Shown here piece by piece: positions 8,729 through 17,958 of a stretch of DNA of 64,000 nucleotides. The notes beneath the pieces were generated by a model. The model searched no databases and had not been told where the DNA came from. It saw only the letters and a program-made list of their open reading frames with translations. This DNA is from Streptomyces sp. Ag109_O5-10 (GTDB lineage Bacteria > Actinomycetota > Actinomycetes > Streptomycetales > Streptomycetaceae). Both the position numbers and the translations under genes were made by a program. The first letter of the stretch is position 1; each line of letters begins with the position of its first letter. The DNA is taken from positions 3,472,001-3,536,000 of the forward strand of contig NZ_FNTQ01000001.1 in NCBI RefSeq assembly GCF_900105755.1, in the 5' to 3' direction.

Positions 8729-9499
8729 ATGACCGGCACCCCGAACGGATCCGTACCGGCGCACCCCGAGGTGCCCTCCGAGGGACCCGTCCTCGCCCTC
8801 AACTCGCCCAAGCTGAACGGGATCCGCCGGCTCACCGCACTGGAGACGGTGCGCGCCCGGATCGCCATGGCGGTCGACCTCGGACTGCTCTCCCCCGGCG
8901 AGCGGCTGCCCCCGACCGACGCCATAGCCGAGGCGCTCGGCGTCGGGGAGATCACCGTGCGCCGTGCGCTCGGCTCCCTGTGCGCGGACGGCGTCCTGGA
9001 GCGCAGGCGCGGCCGCAACGGCGGCACGCTGGTCGCCGAGCGGCCGGCCCGGGGGGTGGTCGGCGCGGCCGAGGCGTACCACGGGCAGAGCGCCGAGGTG
9101 CACCGCCTGATCGACGAGCGGACCGTCCTGGAGTGCGGGATCGCCCATCTCGCCGCCCGCGGCGTGACCGGCGCGGCCCTGGACGAGCTCGACACGCTGG
9201 TCACGGCCATGGACCGGGCGGAGAGCTGGGCGGAGTTCCACTCCTGCGACGAGCGGTTCCACCTCGCCGTGGCCCGCGCCACCGGCCTCGACGCGAGTGT
9301 CGGGACCTACGGGACCGTGCTGCGCCGGCTCTACGCGTACTACCTCCCCTACCCCCTCGCCGCGCTGCGCGACTCCAACGACGAGCACCGGGCCCTGGTG
9401 GCGGCGCTCCGCGCGGGTGACGCGGCCGAGGCGGCCGACATCGCCCGCGGCCACGTGGAGACCCTGCACCGGACGATGTTCGTGGGGTTGATGGGCTGA
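8729..9499 (+). CDS. GntR-family transcriptional regulator (FadR/FCD type)
   Basis: Start is ambiguous: ATG 8729 (256 aa) or ATG 8696, which is inside the perfect palindrome at 8690-8700; I take 8729 so that the operator stays upstream. The N-terminal winged helix is clear (LSPGERLPPTDAIAEALGVGEITVRRALGSL, about residues 50-80), followed by an all-helical FCD ligand domain with the metal-binding type pattern (DERFHLAVARATG, DEHRALVAALRAGD). Members are repressors released by small carboxylates or amines. Divergent from the nitrilase-permease operon, so probably its regulator. Confidence 0.9.
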   Translation: MTGTPNGSVPAHPEVPSEGPVLALNSPKLNGIRRLTALETVRARIAMAVDLGLLSPGERLPPTDAIAEALGVGEITVRRALGSLCADGVLERRRGRNGGTLVAERPARGVVGAAEAYHGQSAEVHRLIDERTVLECGIAHLAARGVTGAALDELDTLVTAMDRAESWAEFHSCDERFHLAVARATGLDASVGTYGTVLRRLYAYYLPYPLAALRDSNDEHRALVAALRAGDAAEAADIARGHVETLHRTMFVGLMG

Positions 9500-9567
9500 G
9501 CACTCCGGTGGACGCGCCGGCCGGGGGTACCGATATTCGGTTGCCGGGCCGCGCCCCCGCGGGCTCA

Positions 9568-10692
9568 ATGGCAGGCATGGCCGACATCCAGGGCTCGTAC
9601 GACGAGTTGTTCTCCGCCGTGCCCTCCACACTCGCCGGATTCGTCGACGACGGTGACGTGGGCGGTGCCGTGGCCGTCTTCGTGGACGGGCAGCCGGTGG
9701 TGGACGTGTGGGCCGGGTTCGCCGACGCCGGACGGACCCGGGCGTGGGAGCGGGACACGATCGTGAACGTGTTCTCCGTGACCAAGACGATGACCGCGCT
9801 GTGCGCGCTCGTCCTGGTCGACCGGGGAAGGCTGGACCCGGACGCGCCGGTCGCCCGCTACTGGCCGGAGTTCGCGGCGGCCGGCAAGCGGCACGTGCTC
9901 GTGCGGCATCTGCTGTCGCACACCGCCGGACTGCCCGACTGGGAAGGACCGATCGAGGAGCTGTACGACTGGACGACCGCCACGAAGCGGCTCGCCGGGC
10001 AGGCTCCGCAGTGGGAGCCGGGAACCGCCGCCGGGTACCACTCGCTCACCCAGGGGTTCCTCGTGGGCGAGGTGCTGCGCCGGATCACCGGGCGGAGCGT
10101 CGGTGAGTTCTTCGCCGCGGAGGTGGCCGGGCCGCTCGGCGCGGACTTCCACCTCGGCCTCGGGCCCGAGCACGACTCCCGGGTGGCCCTGACCGTGCCG
10201 CCGCCGGGCCGGGACGAGGACTACACGGCGGGTGCCGCGAGCGGCGACGCGGCCCCGACGGCCCCCACCACGGCCACCGCCCTCCGCCTCCGGGACGGCA
10301 ACGGCATCGCCTGGCGGCGCGCGCAGATCCCCGCGGCGAGCGGCTACGGCAACGCCCGCTCGGCCGCCCTCGTCCAGTCCCTGCTCGCCTGCGGCGGAAC
10401 CGTCGGCGGGGTGCGGGTGCTGTCCCCCGAGGGGTGCGAGCGGGCGCGGGAGGTGCAGTTCGAGGGCGAGGACCTGCGCCTCGGCATGCCCGCCCGGTAC
10501 GGCCTCGGCTACGGCCTCTTCGGCAGCTCCCTCGGCTGGGGCGGCTGGGGCGGCGCGCTGGTCTGGGTCGACCCCGACGAGCGGACGGCGATCGCGTACG
10601 TGACGAACCAGATGCGCGAGCCCGCCGCCGACAACCGCGGCATCGAGCTGGTCATGGCCGCCCAGGACGGCATCACGGGGCTGCGGGCCTGA
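9568..10692 (+). CDS. Serine hydrolase of the beta-lactamase/class C esterase family
   Basis: 374 aa from ATG 9568 (ATG 9577 also possible; the frame is open further upstream). Beta-lactamase fold: nucleophile in FSVTKTM (S-x-x-K, ~residue 71), HTAGLPDW loop typical of esterase-type members, Y-x-S in AGYHSLTQGF, and a C-terminal GWGGWGG loop replacing the usual H-x-G or K-T-G. No signal peptide, so probably a cytoplasmic esterase or peptidase of the EstB type, not a resistance enzyme. Convergent with the VOC gene only 11 bp away. Confidence 0.88.
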   Translation: MAGMADIQGSYDELFSAVPSTLAGFVDDGDVGGAVAVFVDGQPVVDVWAGFADAGRTRAWERDTIVNVFSVTKTMTALCALVLVDRGRLDPDAPVARYWPEFAAAGKRHVLVRHLLSHTAGLPDWEGPIEELYDWTTATKRLAGQAPQWEPGTAAGYHSLTQGFLVGEVLRRITGRSVGEFFAAEVAGPLGADFHLGLGPEHDSRVALTVPPPGRDEDYTAGAASGDAAPTAPTTATALRLRDGNGIAWRRAQIPAASGYGNARSAALVQSLLACGGTVGGVRVLSPEGCERAREVQFEGEDLRLGMPARYGLGYGLFGSSLGWGGWGGALVWVDPDERTAIAYVTNQMREPAADNRGIELVMAAQDGITGLRA

Positions 10693-10703
10693 CCGGCACG
10701 GGG

Positions 10704-11087
10704 TCAGCCGCCGCTGCCGTAGGGGCGGGTCAGGATCTCCAGGCGGTGGCCGTCGGGGTCGTCGAAATAGGTGCCGCGGCCGCCGTCGTTGGTGTTGATC
10801 TCGCCGGGACGGCTGTGGAAGGGGTCGGCCCAGTAGTCGAGGCCGGCCTCCTGGACGCGGGTGAGGATCTCGTCGAAGTCGTCCTCGGAGACCAGGAAGG
10901 CGTAGTGCTGCGGCGGGATGTCGCCGGGGGTGTCCAGGTAGTCGAGGGTGACGCCGTTGGGCAGCGCGACCGGGGCGAACGGGCCGTAGTCCGGGCCGAC
11001 TTCGAGACCGAGGATGTCGGCGAGGAACCTCGCCGAGGCGTGCCTGTCGTGTGCGGCGACGATGGTGTGGTTCAGGTTCACGGTCAT
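10704..11087 (-). CDS. VOC-family (glyoxalase/bleomycin-resistance fold) protein
   Basis: 127 aa from ATG at 11087, preceded by a perfect AGGAGGT; the longer open frame lacks support. A single vicinal-oxygen-chelate domain of two babbab units: LNHTIVAAHDRHASARFLADILG at the start, YAFLVSEDDFDEIL in the middle, GTYFDDPDGHRLEIL near the end with a conserved His/Glu metal-ligand pattern. Function within the family (dioxygenase-like, isomerase or binding) cannot be told. A good DmdR/DtxR-type iron box lies 41 bp upstream of the start, so the gene may now be iron-regulated. Confidence 0.85.
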   Translation of the reverse strand: MTVNLNHTIVAAHDRHASARFLADILGLEVGPDYGPFAPVALPNGVTLDYLDTPGDIPPQHYAFLVSEDDFDEILTRVQEAGLDYWADPFHSRPGEINTNDGGRGTYFDDPDGHRLEILTRPYGSGG

Positions 11088-11127
11088 CGCGGGACCTCCT
11101 CCCGTCCAACGTAACCCTGGCACCAGC

Positions 11128-11146
11128 TAAGGCGAGGCTAGCCTTA
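11128..11146. promoter_or_regulatory. Iron box (DmdR/DtxR-type operator)
   Basis: The 19-mer TAAGGCGAGGCTAGCCTTA, read on the other strand, matches the Streptomyces iron-box consensus TWAGGTTAGSCTNACCTWA at all but two positions, with perfect CTAAGGC/GCCTTAG arms. It lies between the VOC gene and a siderophore-permease remnant and probably belonged to the lost transporter. Confidence 0.75.
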
Positions 11147-11150
11147 GTCG

Positions 11151-11273
11151 GTGGTCGCCGACCCGGTGGCCCGCACCCCGGTCCCTCCGCCGGAGATCCC
11201 GGTGGGTGCGCTGGCCTCCCTGGTCGGCGGCCCCTGACCGCTCCGGCTCCTCGGCCGGAGACGGAGCCGGTGA
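11151..11273 (+). pseudogene. C-terminal remnant of a FecCD-type siderophore ABC permease
   Basis: The plus frame from 11151 reads VVADPVARTPVPPPEIPVG then ALASLVGGP, a TGA at 11235, and in the same frame LRLLGRRRSR to TGA 11271-11273. This is the C-terminal signature of FecCD iron-siderophore permeases (aD..aR....PxE-PVG....l.GGP.f..LL.RRR). The first roughly 300 residues are gone and a stop interrupts what remains. The iron box sits five bases upstream, so the promoter region and the 3' end of an iron-uptake operon appear to have been joined by deletion. Confidence 0.7.
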
Positions 11274-11274
11274 C

Positions 11275-12318
11275 TCAGATCGTCGCCGTGTCGATCACGA
11301 ACCGGTAGCGGACGTCGCTGTTGACGACCCGGTCGTACGCCTCGTTGATCTGGTCGGCGCCGATCAGCTCGATCTCGGCGCCCAGGTTGTGCTCGGCGCA
11401 GAAGTCGAGCATCTCCTGGGTCTCCGGGATACCGCCGATGCCGGAGCTGCTGAGGCTGCGGCGGTTGCCGAAGACGGAGGAGAGCAGGATGTGCACCGGC
11501 TCCTCGGGGATGCCGACGTTCACCATGGCACCGTCGGTCTTCAGCAGCGACAGGTAGGCGTCGAAGTCCAGCGGGGCCGACACCGTGTTGAGGATGATGT
11601 CGAAGGTGCCCTTGAGGTTCTCGAAGGTCTTCTGGTCGCTGGTCGCGTAGTAGTGCGTGGCGCCCAGCTTCAGGCCGTCGTCCTTCTTGCGGAGGGACTG
11701 GGACAGGACGGTGACCTCCGCGCCCAGGGCGGCGGCGATCTTCACGCCCATGTGGCCCAGGCCGCCGAGGCCGACGACCGCGACCTTCTTGCCGGGACCG
11801 GCGTTCCAGTGCTTGAGCGGGGAGTACGTGGTGATGCCGGCGCACAGGAGGGGGGCCGCCACGTCGAGGGAGAGGCCGTCGGGGATGCGGACGACGTAGT
11901 TCTCGTCGACGACGACCTTCTGCGAGTAACCGCCGTAGGTGGGCTGCCCGTCCTTGCCGACGGCGTTGTACGTCCAGGTCGGGCCGCCGCCGGTGCAGTA
12001 CTGCTGGAGACCGGCCTTGCAGTTGTCGCACTCGCGGCAGGAGTCGACCATGCAGCCGACGCCCACCCGGTCCCCCACCGCGTACTTGGTGACACCCGGG
12101 CCGACCTCGGAGACGACGCCCGCGATCTCGTGCCCGGGCACCATCGGGAAGATCGCCGTGCCCCAGCCCTCGCGGGCCTGGTGGATGTCGGAGTGGCAGA
12201 TACCGGCGAACCGGATGTCGATGAGGACGTCGTGTTCGCCGACCGCGCGCCGCTCGATCGTGGTCCGCTCCAGCGGTGCCTTGGCGGCGGGCGCGGCGTA
12301 AGCAGCAACAGTGGTCAT
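11275..12318 (-). CDS. Zinc-dependent NAD(P) alcohol/aldehyde dehydrogenase
   Basis: 347 aa from ATG at 12318. MDR-family features: catalytic zinc ligands in AGICHSDIH and GHE, structural zinc cysteines in [15 protein letters not shown], and Rossmann motif [11 protein letters not shown]. The set is that of the YahK/cinnamyl-alcohol dehydrogenase type, which reduces aldehydes with NADPH, rather than ethanol ADH. Cytoplasmic. Divergent from an XRE regulator 177 bp away, which may control it; this is inferred from position only. It is a complete gene whose 3' end abuts the FecCD remnant. Confidence 0.93.
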   Translation of the reverse strand: MTTVAAYAAPAAKAPLERTTIERRAVGEHDVLIDIRFAGICHSDIHQAREGWGTAIFPMVPGHEIAGVVSEVGPGVTKYAVGDRVGVGCMVDSCRECDNCKAGLQQYCTGGGPTWTYNAVGKDGQPTYGGYSQKVVVDENYVVRIPDGLSLDVAAPLLCAGITTYSPLKHWNAGPGKKVAVVGLGGLGHMGVKIAAALGAEVTVLSQSLRKKDDGLKLGATHYYATSDQKTFENLKGTFDIILNTVSAPLDFDAYLSLLKTDGAMVNVGIPEEPVHILLSSVFGNRRSLSSSGIGGIPETQEMLDFCAEHNLGAEIELIGADQINEAYDRVVNSDVRYRFVIDTATI

Positions 12319-12494
12319 GAGGGGGGTTCTCCTAGAGGTGTCTCTTCGCGCCCGGTCGCCTTCTTCCGTCCCGGGCACGCTTCCAGGCTCCTCCACGCTA
12401 CGTCCGTCACCCAGCCCCCGCCTCTGCGTACGTCTGGCGTGCCTACCACTGGCGGGATCAGGTTCGGGTGCGTACGACCGTGAATACTGGATGT

Positions 12495-13403
12495 ATGGAA
12501 GACCAGTCCCCGCCCGCCACCCCAGCCCCCGCCTCCCCGTCCCTGGACCGGCGTGCCGAGCTCAGCGAGTTCCTGCGCACGCGGCGGGCCCGGCTGCGCC
12601 CCTCCGACGTGGGGCTGCCGGACTTCGGGCGGCACCGCAGGGTGCCGGGACTGCGGCGCGAGGAGCTGGCGCAGCTGGCCGGGGTGTCGGTGGCGTACTA
12701 CACGCGCCTGGAACAGGGCAACGGGCGGAACGTGTCGGCGGAGGTGCTGGACTCGATCGCCCGCGCGCTGCGGCTCACCGACGCCGAGCACGCGCATCTC
12801 ACCCACCTCGCCAAGGGCAAGCAGCACAAGAAGAGGGCGTCGGCGCGGCCGCAGCAGGTGCGGCCCTCGCTGGGGCAGCTGCTGGAGTCGATGGAGAACG
12901 TGCCGGCGTACATCGTGGGGCGGCGCTCGGAGATCCTGGCGTGGAACCGGATGGCGGCGGCGCTCTTCGGTGACTGGGCGGAGCTGCCGGCGGCGGAGCG
13001 CAACTGGGCCCGGCTGACGTTCCTGCGGCCGGACTACCGCGAGCTGTTCGCCGAGTGGGAGCAGAAGGCGATCGACATCGTCTGCCAGCTGCGGATGGAC
13101 GCGGGCTGCTACCCGGACGACACCCGGCTCTCCGCGCTGGTGGGCGAGCTCTCCGTCAAGAGCGAGGAGTTCCGCCGGCTGTGGGCGACCCACGACGTCA
13201 AGGAGAAGTCGTACGGGGTGAAGCGGATGCACCATCCGCTGGTGGGTGAGCTCTCCCTGAACTACGAGTCGTTCCGCATGTCCGGCGACCAGGACCAGGC
13301 ACTGGTCACCTACCACGCGGAACCGGGCTCGCCGTCGGCCGAGGCGCTGCGGCTGCTGGCCAGCTGGGGCACGGACGCCACCCGGGTCGCCCCGGCACCC
13401 TGA
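12495..13403 (+). CDS. XRE-type regulator with MmyB-like C-terminal domain
   Basis: 302 aa from ATG 12495. After a Pro/Ser-rich leader, the helix-turn-helix covers ~15-85 ([45 protein letters not shown]), a typical Streptomyces MmyB-family arrangement. The remaining ~190 residues form the MmyB ligand-binding domain ([29 protein letters not shown]). These are usually single-gene regulators paired with a divergent oxidoreductase, and here the alcohol dehydrogenase occupies that position. Probable repressor of that gene and of itself. Confidence 0.92.
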   Translation: MEDQSPPATPAPASPSLDRRAELSEFLRTRRARLRPSDVGLPDFGRHRRVPGLRREELAQLAGVSVAYYTRLEQGNGRNVSAEVLDSIARALRLTDAEHAHLTHLAKGKQHKKRASARPQQVRPSLGQLLESMENVPAYIVGRRSEILAWNRMAAALFGDWAELPAAERNWARLTFLRPDYRELFAEWEQKAIDIVCQLRMDAGCYPDDTRLSALVGELSVKSEEFRRLWATHDVKEKSYGVKRMHHPLVGELSLNYESFRMSGDQDQALVTYHAEPGSPSAEALRLLASWGTDATRVAPAP

Positions 13404-13429
13404 CCGGCGGCCTCCACGGCATGGGGAAC

Positions 13430-13460
13430 GGCCCGCCGGAAGCCGCGCTTCCGGCGGGCC
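13430..13460. terminator. Bidirectional terminator
   Basis: Perfect 14-bp arms (GGCCCGCCGGAAGC and complement) with a 3-base loop CGC, between the convergent regulator and subtilase genes. Confidence 0.85.
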
Positions 13461-13491
13461 GCTCGCTGGGGTGCTACTCAGCAGCCATGGC

Positions 13492-16400
13492 TCACTTGCC
13501 GTAGTACGCGTCGTAGATCGAGACCGACGACGTGTTGCCCTTCTTGTCGGTGATCGTGGCGCGGAGCGAGACTGCCTTGCCCTTCGCCGGGTTCTTCACG
13601 GTGACCTTGCCGTGGCTGACCGTCACCTTCCGCCAGTTCCGGCCGTGGTCGTAGGACACGTACACGGTGAGGGACTTCAGGTTGCGGCCGGCGGCCGCGC
13701 CCTCGACGGTGACCGGGAAGGTGTTCTTCCGGCCCGCCGCGACGCGGCTGTCCAGGCCGGTCCCGGCGCCGAAGTGGACCGTGGAGGCCGGCAGCTGGGC
13801 CAGGACGGTGCCGCTGCCCGGCTTCTTCGAGCGGAAGGTCCAGCTCGCGTCGATCCGGGTGGAGGCGGCGGCGACCTTGGCCGAGCGGACGACCGAGGTG
13901 GTCAGCTTGTACGCGGCGTCACCGGACGGCACCGTGAAGACGCCGTCGCCGAAGAGCGGGTCCTTGTTGGAGCCGACCTTGGTGCCGTTGCGGTACAGGG
14001 TGGTCCGCACCGACAGGAAGTCGGAGGACCCGGCGTGCCGGGCACCGTCGGAGAAGAGCGGGACGGTGCCGAAGATCTGGTTGCCGTCCCGGTACAGGCC
14101 GAACCCGCTGCTCAGCTCCGGCCCGAAGACGGCCGTGTTGAAGGTGTTCCGGTAGGTATTGCCGGCCTTGTACGTCCTGGGGTCGCCCAGTGTGTAGAAG
14201 GCGTCGGCGATCGGCAGGCCCTTGGCGTCGTGGCCGGAGTACTGGGTGGCGTCGAAGGCCCACTGGGCGCCGTCCACGGTGGAGACGTGGAAGGTGCGGG
14301 TGCCGGGTAGCTTCTGCTCCACCGCGTCGCCGGAGACGAAGTCCTCCCCGACGACGCCCCACGGGCTGACCGCTCCGGTCTTGCCCGGGGCGGAGGCGCC
14401 GACGGCGTTGCGCACCGTGGCCAGTTCGCTCGTCCTGAAGTGCCGGACCTTGCCTCCCTGCAGCTTCTTCACCGGGGCGCTGGTGGCGACGTCGTACTCC
14501 TCGCTGCCGCCCTTGGTGAACTGGCCGCTCCAGGTCTGGGTCAGACCGTTGGCGACCTCGCCGCCCAGCGGCGCGACCCGGATCTTGTCGAAGCTGTCGA
14601 AGCCGACCCCGAATCCGACACCCGCCGGGTCGTACATGTAGTCGATCGTCGCGGTGTGCGGCTTGGCCGCGGTGTCCGGCACGGTGATGTCGGCGGCCTT
14701 GGCGGTGCGGGCGTCGACGGTGAGCGTGAGGTCCTTGGTGACGCTCAGCTTCGGGTCGACCAACCAGTCGACGCCGCCGTCGAAGGTGCTGAAGTCCTTG
14801 GCGATCAGGGCGTCCAGCAGGTACGTGCCCTTCGGCACCCGGAACGTGGCGGTCCCGGTACCGGAGACCGGCACGACGTAGTCGCGGCCGTCGCCGAGGC
14901 CCGAGTAGCTGACGAGGTCGGTGCTGTAGACACCGGTCGGGTTGCCGTCGCGTCCGATGTGCTTGACGGTGACGTCGTACGACTCCACCTCGCGCCGGAC
15001 CGCGGCCGCCGTGCGGACGGCCTGGCCGCCGCCGGTCGCCGTGACGTACGCCGAGTAGGCGCCGTCGAGGGTGCCGCCCAGCCTGGTGTCGACGGTGAGG
15101 CCGACGGAGGCGGTGCCGCCCGCCGGGACGGTCACCTGGGTCGCGCCGAGCTTGAAGAAGCCGGCCGGGGCCGCCGCGCCCTTGGGGCCGGTGGCGGACG
15201 ACTTCAGCGTGAGCGTCACGTCGGACGTGCCGGTGTTGCGGTACGTCAGCTGCTTGGTGACCGGGGTGTCGTCGGTGTGCGGCCACTGCTGCACACCGAA
15301 GTTCACCGACACCGGGTCGGCGAGCACGGTCTGCTTGATGGCCTTGTCGACGGCGATCCGGCCCGAACCCTGCTGGAACGGCGTGTAGTTGCCGCCCTTC
15401 GCGGAGCCGGTCAGGGCCGCCTTCAGCTCCTGGAAGCCCCAGTCGGGGTGCTCCTGCTTGAGGATCGCGGCGGCGCCCGCGGCGTGCGGGGTCGCCATCG
15501 AGGTACCCGAGAGGGTCAGGTAGCCGGGCGGGTTCTCGCCGACCTCCTGGTCGATGACGCTGCCCTTGGCCGCGGCCGCGGTGATGTCGACGCCGGGCGC
15601 GGTGACGTCCGGCTTGATGGAACCGTCGGCGGCGGGCCCGGTGGAGGAGAAGTCGGCCAGCTTGTCGTTGCCGTCGACGGCGCCGACGGTGAGCGCGTCG
15701 GCGGCGCTGCCCGGCGAACCGATCGACTCGGGGCCCTCGTTGCCCGCGGCGATCGCGAACAGGATGCCCTTCTGCTCGGAGAGCTTGTTCACCTCGGCTT
15801 CCAGCGGGTCGATCTCCGGGGTGTCGAAGCCGCCGAGGCTGAGGTTGACGATGTCGGCGCCCTCGGCCGCCGCCCATTCCATGCCGGCGAGGATGCCGGA
15901 GTCGTCACCGGAGCCGGTGTCGTCCAGGACCTTGCCGTTGAGGATCTTCGCGCCGGGCGCGACACCCGTGTACTTGCCGTGCGACTCGGCGCCGGTGCCG
16001 GCCGCGATGGACGCGACGTGCGTGCCGTGCCCGAAGTGGTCCACGGCGTCGGCGGCCGCGCTGAAGTTCTTGGACTCGACCACCTGGTCCTTGAGGTCGG
16101 GGTGGCTCGTGTCCACACCGGTGTCCAGGACGGCGATCTTGACACCCTTGCCGTTGTAGCCGGCCTTCCAGGCCGTGGGCGCGCCGATCTGCGGCACGGA
16201 CTTGTCGAGGCTGGCCTTGCGGACGCCGTCGAGCCAGACGTGCGCGATGCCGGCGGCGGCCTTGTCACCGTCGGTGACCGCGTCCCACAGCTCGGGCGTC
16301 TCCTTGGCCGGGGTCTGCACGGCGTCCGCGTTCAGCGCCTTCAGGCTGTGCCGCAGGGTGCCGGCGTCCCGGACGTCGGCCCGGGTGGCGGTGGCGGCAC

Positions 16401-16812
16401 CGCTGTAGCCGACGATGACCTTGAGGCCGTTCTTCTGCGCCCGGCGGGTCGCGGCCCTGTTCAACTCGGTGACGTCGAAGAGCCGTTGGTCCAGCCTGCC
16501 GGAGGCCACCAGCTGGACGGCGTCACCGGGGACGACGAGGGTGTGCCCGCGAGCCTTGCTGATCCGGAAGGGTATGTGCTGGCGCCCCTTCGCCCGCTCC
16601 AGGCCGACGACCCGGCCCTTGGCGTCGAGGGCGACCCGGTCGCCGGTGATCAGGGTGACGTGGTGCTTGGCGGTGAGCGAAGAGGCGGCGGCTGCCGAGG
16701 CGGCACGCGATTGCGGCTTCGCCGACGCCGGGCTGGTCATGCCCGCGGCGAGCGCGACGGCCGCTGCCGTGGCCACAGTGGCCACGGCAGCGCTTTTCAC
16801 TTGTCTGCGCAA
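13492..16812 (-). CDS. Secreted S8 (subtilisin-like) serine peptidase, large
   Basis: 1106 aa. Signal peptide (MRRQVKSAAVATVATAAAV...ASA), a propeptide region to about residue 205, then the S8 catalytic domain with Asp in KIAVLDTGVDTSHPD (~231), His in FGHGTHVASIAAG (~263) and Ser in LSGTSMATPHAAGAA (~437). The 600 residues after the catalytic domain are beta-rich (QLTYRNTGTSDVTLTLKSS and similar) and resemble the Fn3/Ig-like spacers of large Streptomyces extracellular subtilases. No sortase or membrane anchor, so probably released. Follows the ABC ATPase gene on the same strand with 218 bp and a hairpin between, so separately transcribed. Confidence 0.95.
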   Translation of the reverse strand: MRRQVKSAAVATVATAAAVALAAGMTSPASAKPQSRAASAAAASSLTAKHHVTLITGDRVALDAKGRVVGLERAKGRQHIPFRISKARGHTLVVPGDAVQLVASGRLDQRLFDVTELNRAATRRAQKNGLKVIVGYSGAATATRADVRDAGTLRHSLKALNADAVQTPAKETPELWDAVTDGDKAAAGIAHVWLDGVRKASLDKSVPQIGAPTAWKAGYNGKGVKIAVLDTGVDTSHPDLKDQVVESKNFSAAADAVDHFGHGTHVASIAAGTGAESHGKYTGVAPGAKILNGKVLDDTGSGDDSGILAGMEWAAAEGADIVNLSLGGFDTPEIDPLEAEVNKLSEQKGILFAIAAGNEGPESIGSPGSAADALTVGAVDGNDKLADFSSTGPAADGSIKPDVTAPGVDITAAAAKGSVIDQEVGENPPGYLTLSGTSMATPHAAGAAAILKQEHPDWGFQELKAALTGSAKGGNYTPFQQGSGRIAVDKAIKQTVLADPVSVNFGVQQWPHTDDTPVTKQLTYRNTGTSDVTLTLKSSATGPKGAAAPAGFFKLGATQVTVPAGGTASVGLTVDTRLGGTLDGAYSAYVTATGGGQAVRTAAAVRREVESYDVTVKHIGRDGNPTGVYSTDLVSYSGLGDGRDYVVPVSGTGTATFRVPKGTYLLDALIAKDFSTFDGGVDWLVDPKLSVTKDLTLTVDARTAKAADITVPDTAAKPHTATIDYMYDPAGVGFGVGFDSFDKIRVAPLGGEVANGLTQTWSGQFTKGGSEEYDVATSAPVKKLQGGKVRHFRTSELATVRNAVGASAPGKTGAVSPWGVVGEDFVSGDAVEQKLPGTRTFHVSTVDGAQWAFDATQYSGHDAKGLPIADAFYTLGDPRTYKAGNTYRNTFNTAVFGPELSSGFGLYRDGNQIFGTVPLFSDGARHAGSSDFLSVRTTLYRNGTKVGSNKDPLFGDGVFTVPSGDAAYKLTTSVVRSAKVAAASTRIDASWTFRSKKPGSGTVLAQLPASTVHFGAGTGLDSRVAAGRKNTFPVTVEGAAAGRNLKSLTVYVSYDHGRNWRKVTVSHGKVTVKNPAKGKAVSLRATITDKKGNTSSVSIYDAYYGK

Positions 16813-16889
16813 GACTCCCCCAGGAGACGGTGTCCCGGGCGAACTCCCCGTTCACCCGGCCGGAGTCAGTCTCGTACGCACATACGCCA

Positions 16890-16920
16890 ACCCCCCGGAA
16901 TACGGAGTATGCCGGGGGGT
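16890..16920. terminator. Hairpin between ABC ATPase and subtilase genes
   Basis: Arms ACCCCCCGG / CCGGGGGGT (9 bp) around 13 bases, about 110 bp after the ATPase stop and 80 bp before the subtilase start. Most likely the terminator of the ABC operon; an operator for the subtilase is the alternative. Confidence 0.5.
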
Positions 16921-17030
16921 GATCAGCGGGCTCAATAGATGAGAGACCGGTAAGAAGAGTGCGGGACAACTGTTACGCGCCGGGGCGAACACCGTTACAC
17001 AACCGCGCGGTCGAACGCGGCGCGCCGGTG

Positions 17031-17714
17031 CTACGCGCCGGCGTTCTCCTTGACGGTGATCTTGCCCTTGCGGATGGTCGCGAGACGCGGGGCCTTCTTC
17101 GCGATCGCGGAGTCGTGCGTGACCATGATGAAGGTCAGCCCGTGCTCCTTCCACATGCGCTCCAGTACGTCCATGATCTCGTCGCGCATGCCCTCGTCGA
17201 GGTTGCCGGTGGGCTCGTCGGCGAGCAGCACCTTGGGCTGCTTGACGAGGGCCCGGGCGATGGCGACGCGCTGCTGCTGGCCGCCGGACATCTCGCCGGG
17301 CAGGTGGCCGAGGCGCTCCCCGAGGCCGACCGACGTCAGCGCCTCGGCGGCGCGCTCGCGCCGTTCCTTGCTCTTGACGCCGAGCGGGACGAGGGCGGTC
17401 TCGACGTTCTCCTGGGCGGTGAGCGTCGGGATCAGGTTGAACGACTGGAAGACGAAGCCGATGTTCTCGCTGCGGACCCGGGTCAGCTTGGTCTCGGAGA
17501 GCTTGGCCAGGTCGGTGCCGTCGAGCACGACCTCGCCGGAGGTCGGCCGGTCCAGGCCGCCCAGCATCTGCAGGAGGGTGGACTTGCCGCCGCCGGTGGG
17601 GCCCTGGATGACCAGGCGGTCGCCGTCGGCGATGGTGAGGTCGATGCCGTCGAGGGCGCGGACGGTGTCCTTGCCGCGGGTATAGAGCTTGGTGACGTTT
17701 CCGAGTTCGTACAT
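17031..17714 (-). CDS. ABC transporter ATP-binding protein (MacB/LolD type)
   Basis: 227 aa from ATG at 17714 with AGGAG six bases upstream. Walker A GPTGGGKST (~40), Q-loop in FVFQSFNLIPTLTAQENV, signature MSGGQQQRVAIARAL, Walker B VLLADEPTGNLD, His switch in VTHD. The 'PTLTA.ENV' and 'EPTGNLD' wording is that of the MacB/LolD/FtsE group, which drive mechanotransmission or export through FtsX-type permeases rather than import. Its partner permease is the next gene upstream on the same strand (17959-19443), separated by a GC-rich intergenic repeat. Peripheral inner-membrane protein. Confidence 0.95.
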   Translation of the reverse strand: MYELGNVTKLYTRGKDTVRALDGIDLTIADGDRLVIQGPTGGGKSTLLQMLGGLDRPTSGEVVLDGTDLAKLSETKLTRVRSENIGFVFQSFNLIPTLTAQENVETALVPLGVKSKERRERAAEALTSVGLGERLGHLPGEMSGGQQQRVAIARALVKQPKVLLADEPTGNLDEGMRDEIMDVLERMWKEHGLTFIMVTHDSAIAKKAPRLATIRKGKITVKENAGA

Positions 17715-17760
17715 GGTGGCTCCTGGAGGGTTGTGGGGTGGGGCGGTCGGTGGTCGGCTG

Positions 17761-17945
17761 CGGGCCGGTGGGGGCTGGTCGCGCAGTCCCTCCCCCAGCC
17801 TTCGGCCGGGGGTACCCCCGGCGCCCCTGACGGGGCGCTGGGGCCGGCGCTCCTTTCCAGCCGCGGGCAGTCGTGCCGCTGGGGCGGCACGGGTGGGCGC
17901 GGCCGGCACCCTGCAAGCGCCGGTGAGCGTCCCCACCCCCCGCTC
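17761..17945 (+). repeat. Intergenic GC-rich repeat, copy a
   Basis: Family core: GTCGCGCAG-TCCC then CCCAGCCTTCGGCCGGGGG, a GTACCCCC step and GCGCCCCTGACGGGGCGC, which can fold into several stems. In this copy a tail GGTGAGCGTCCCCACC follows. Orientation is defined as plus when read this way. It fills the gap between the MacB permease and ATPase genes. Confidence 0.8.
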
Positions 17946-17958
17946 CAGCCGACGTCGG

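Noticed and set aside
14440..16938. 832-aa frame on the plus strand over the subtilase gene
   Set aside because: Antisense to the S8 peptidase, composed of Gly/Val/Arg/Asp; no motif.
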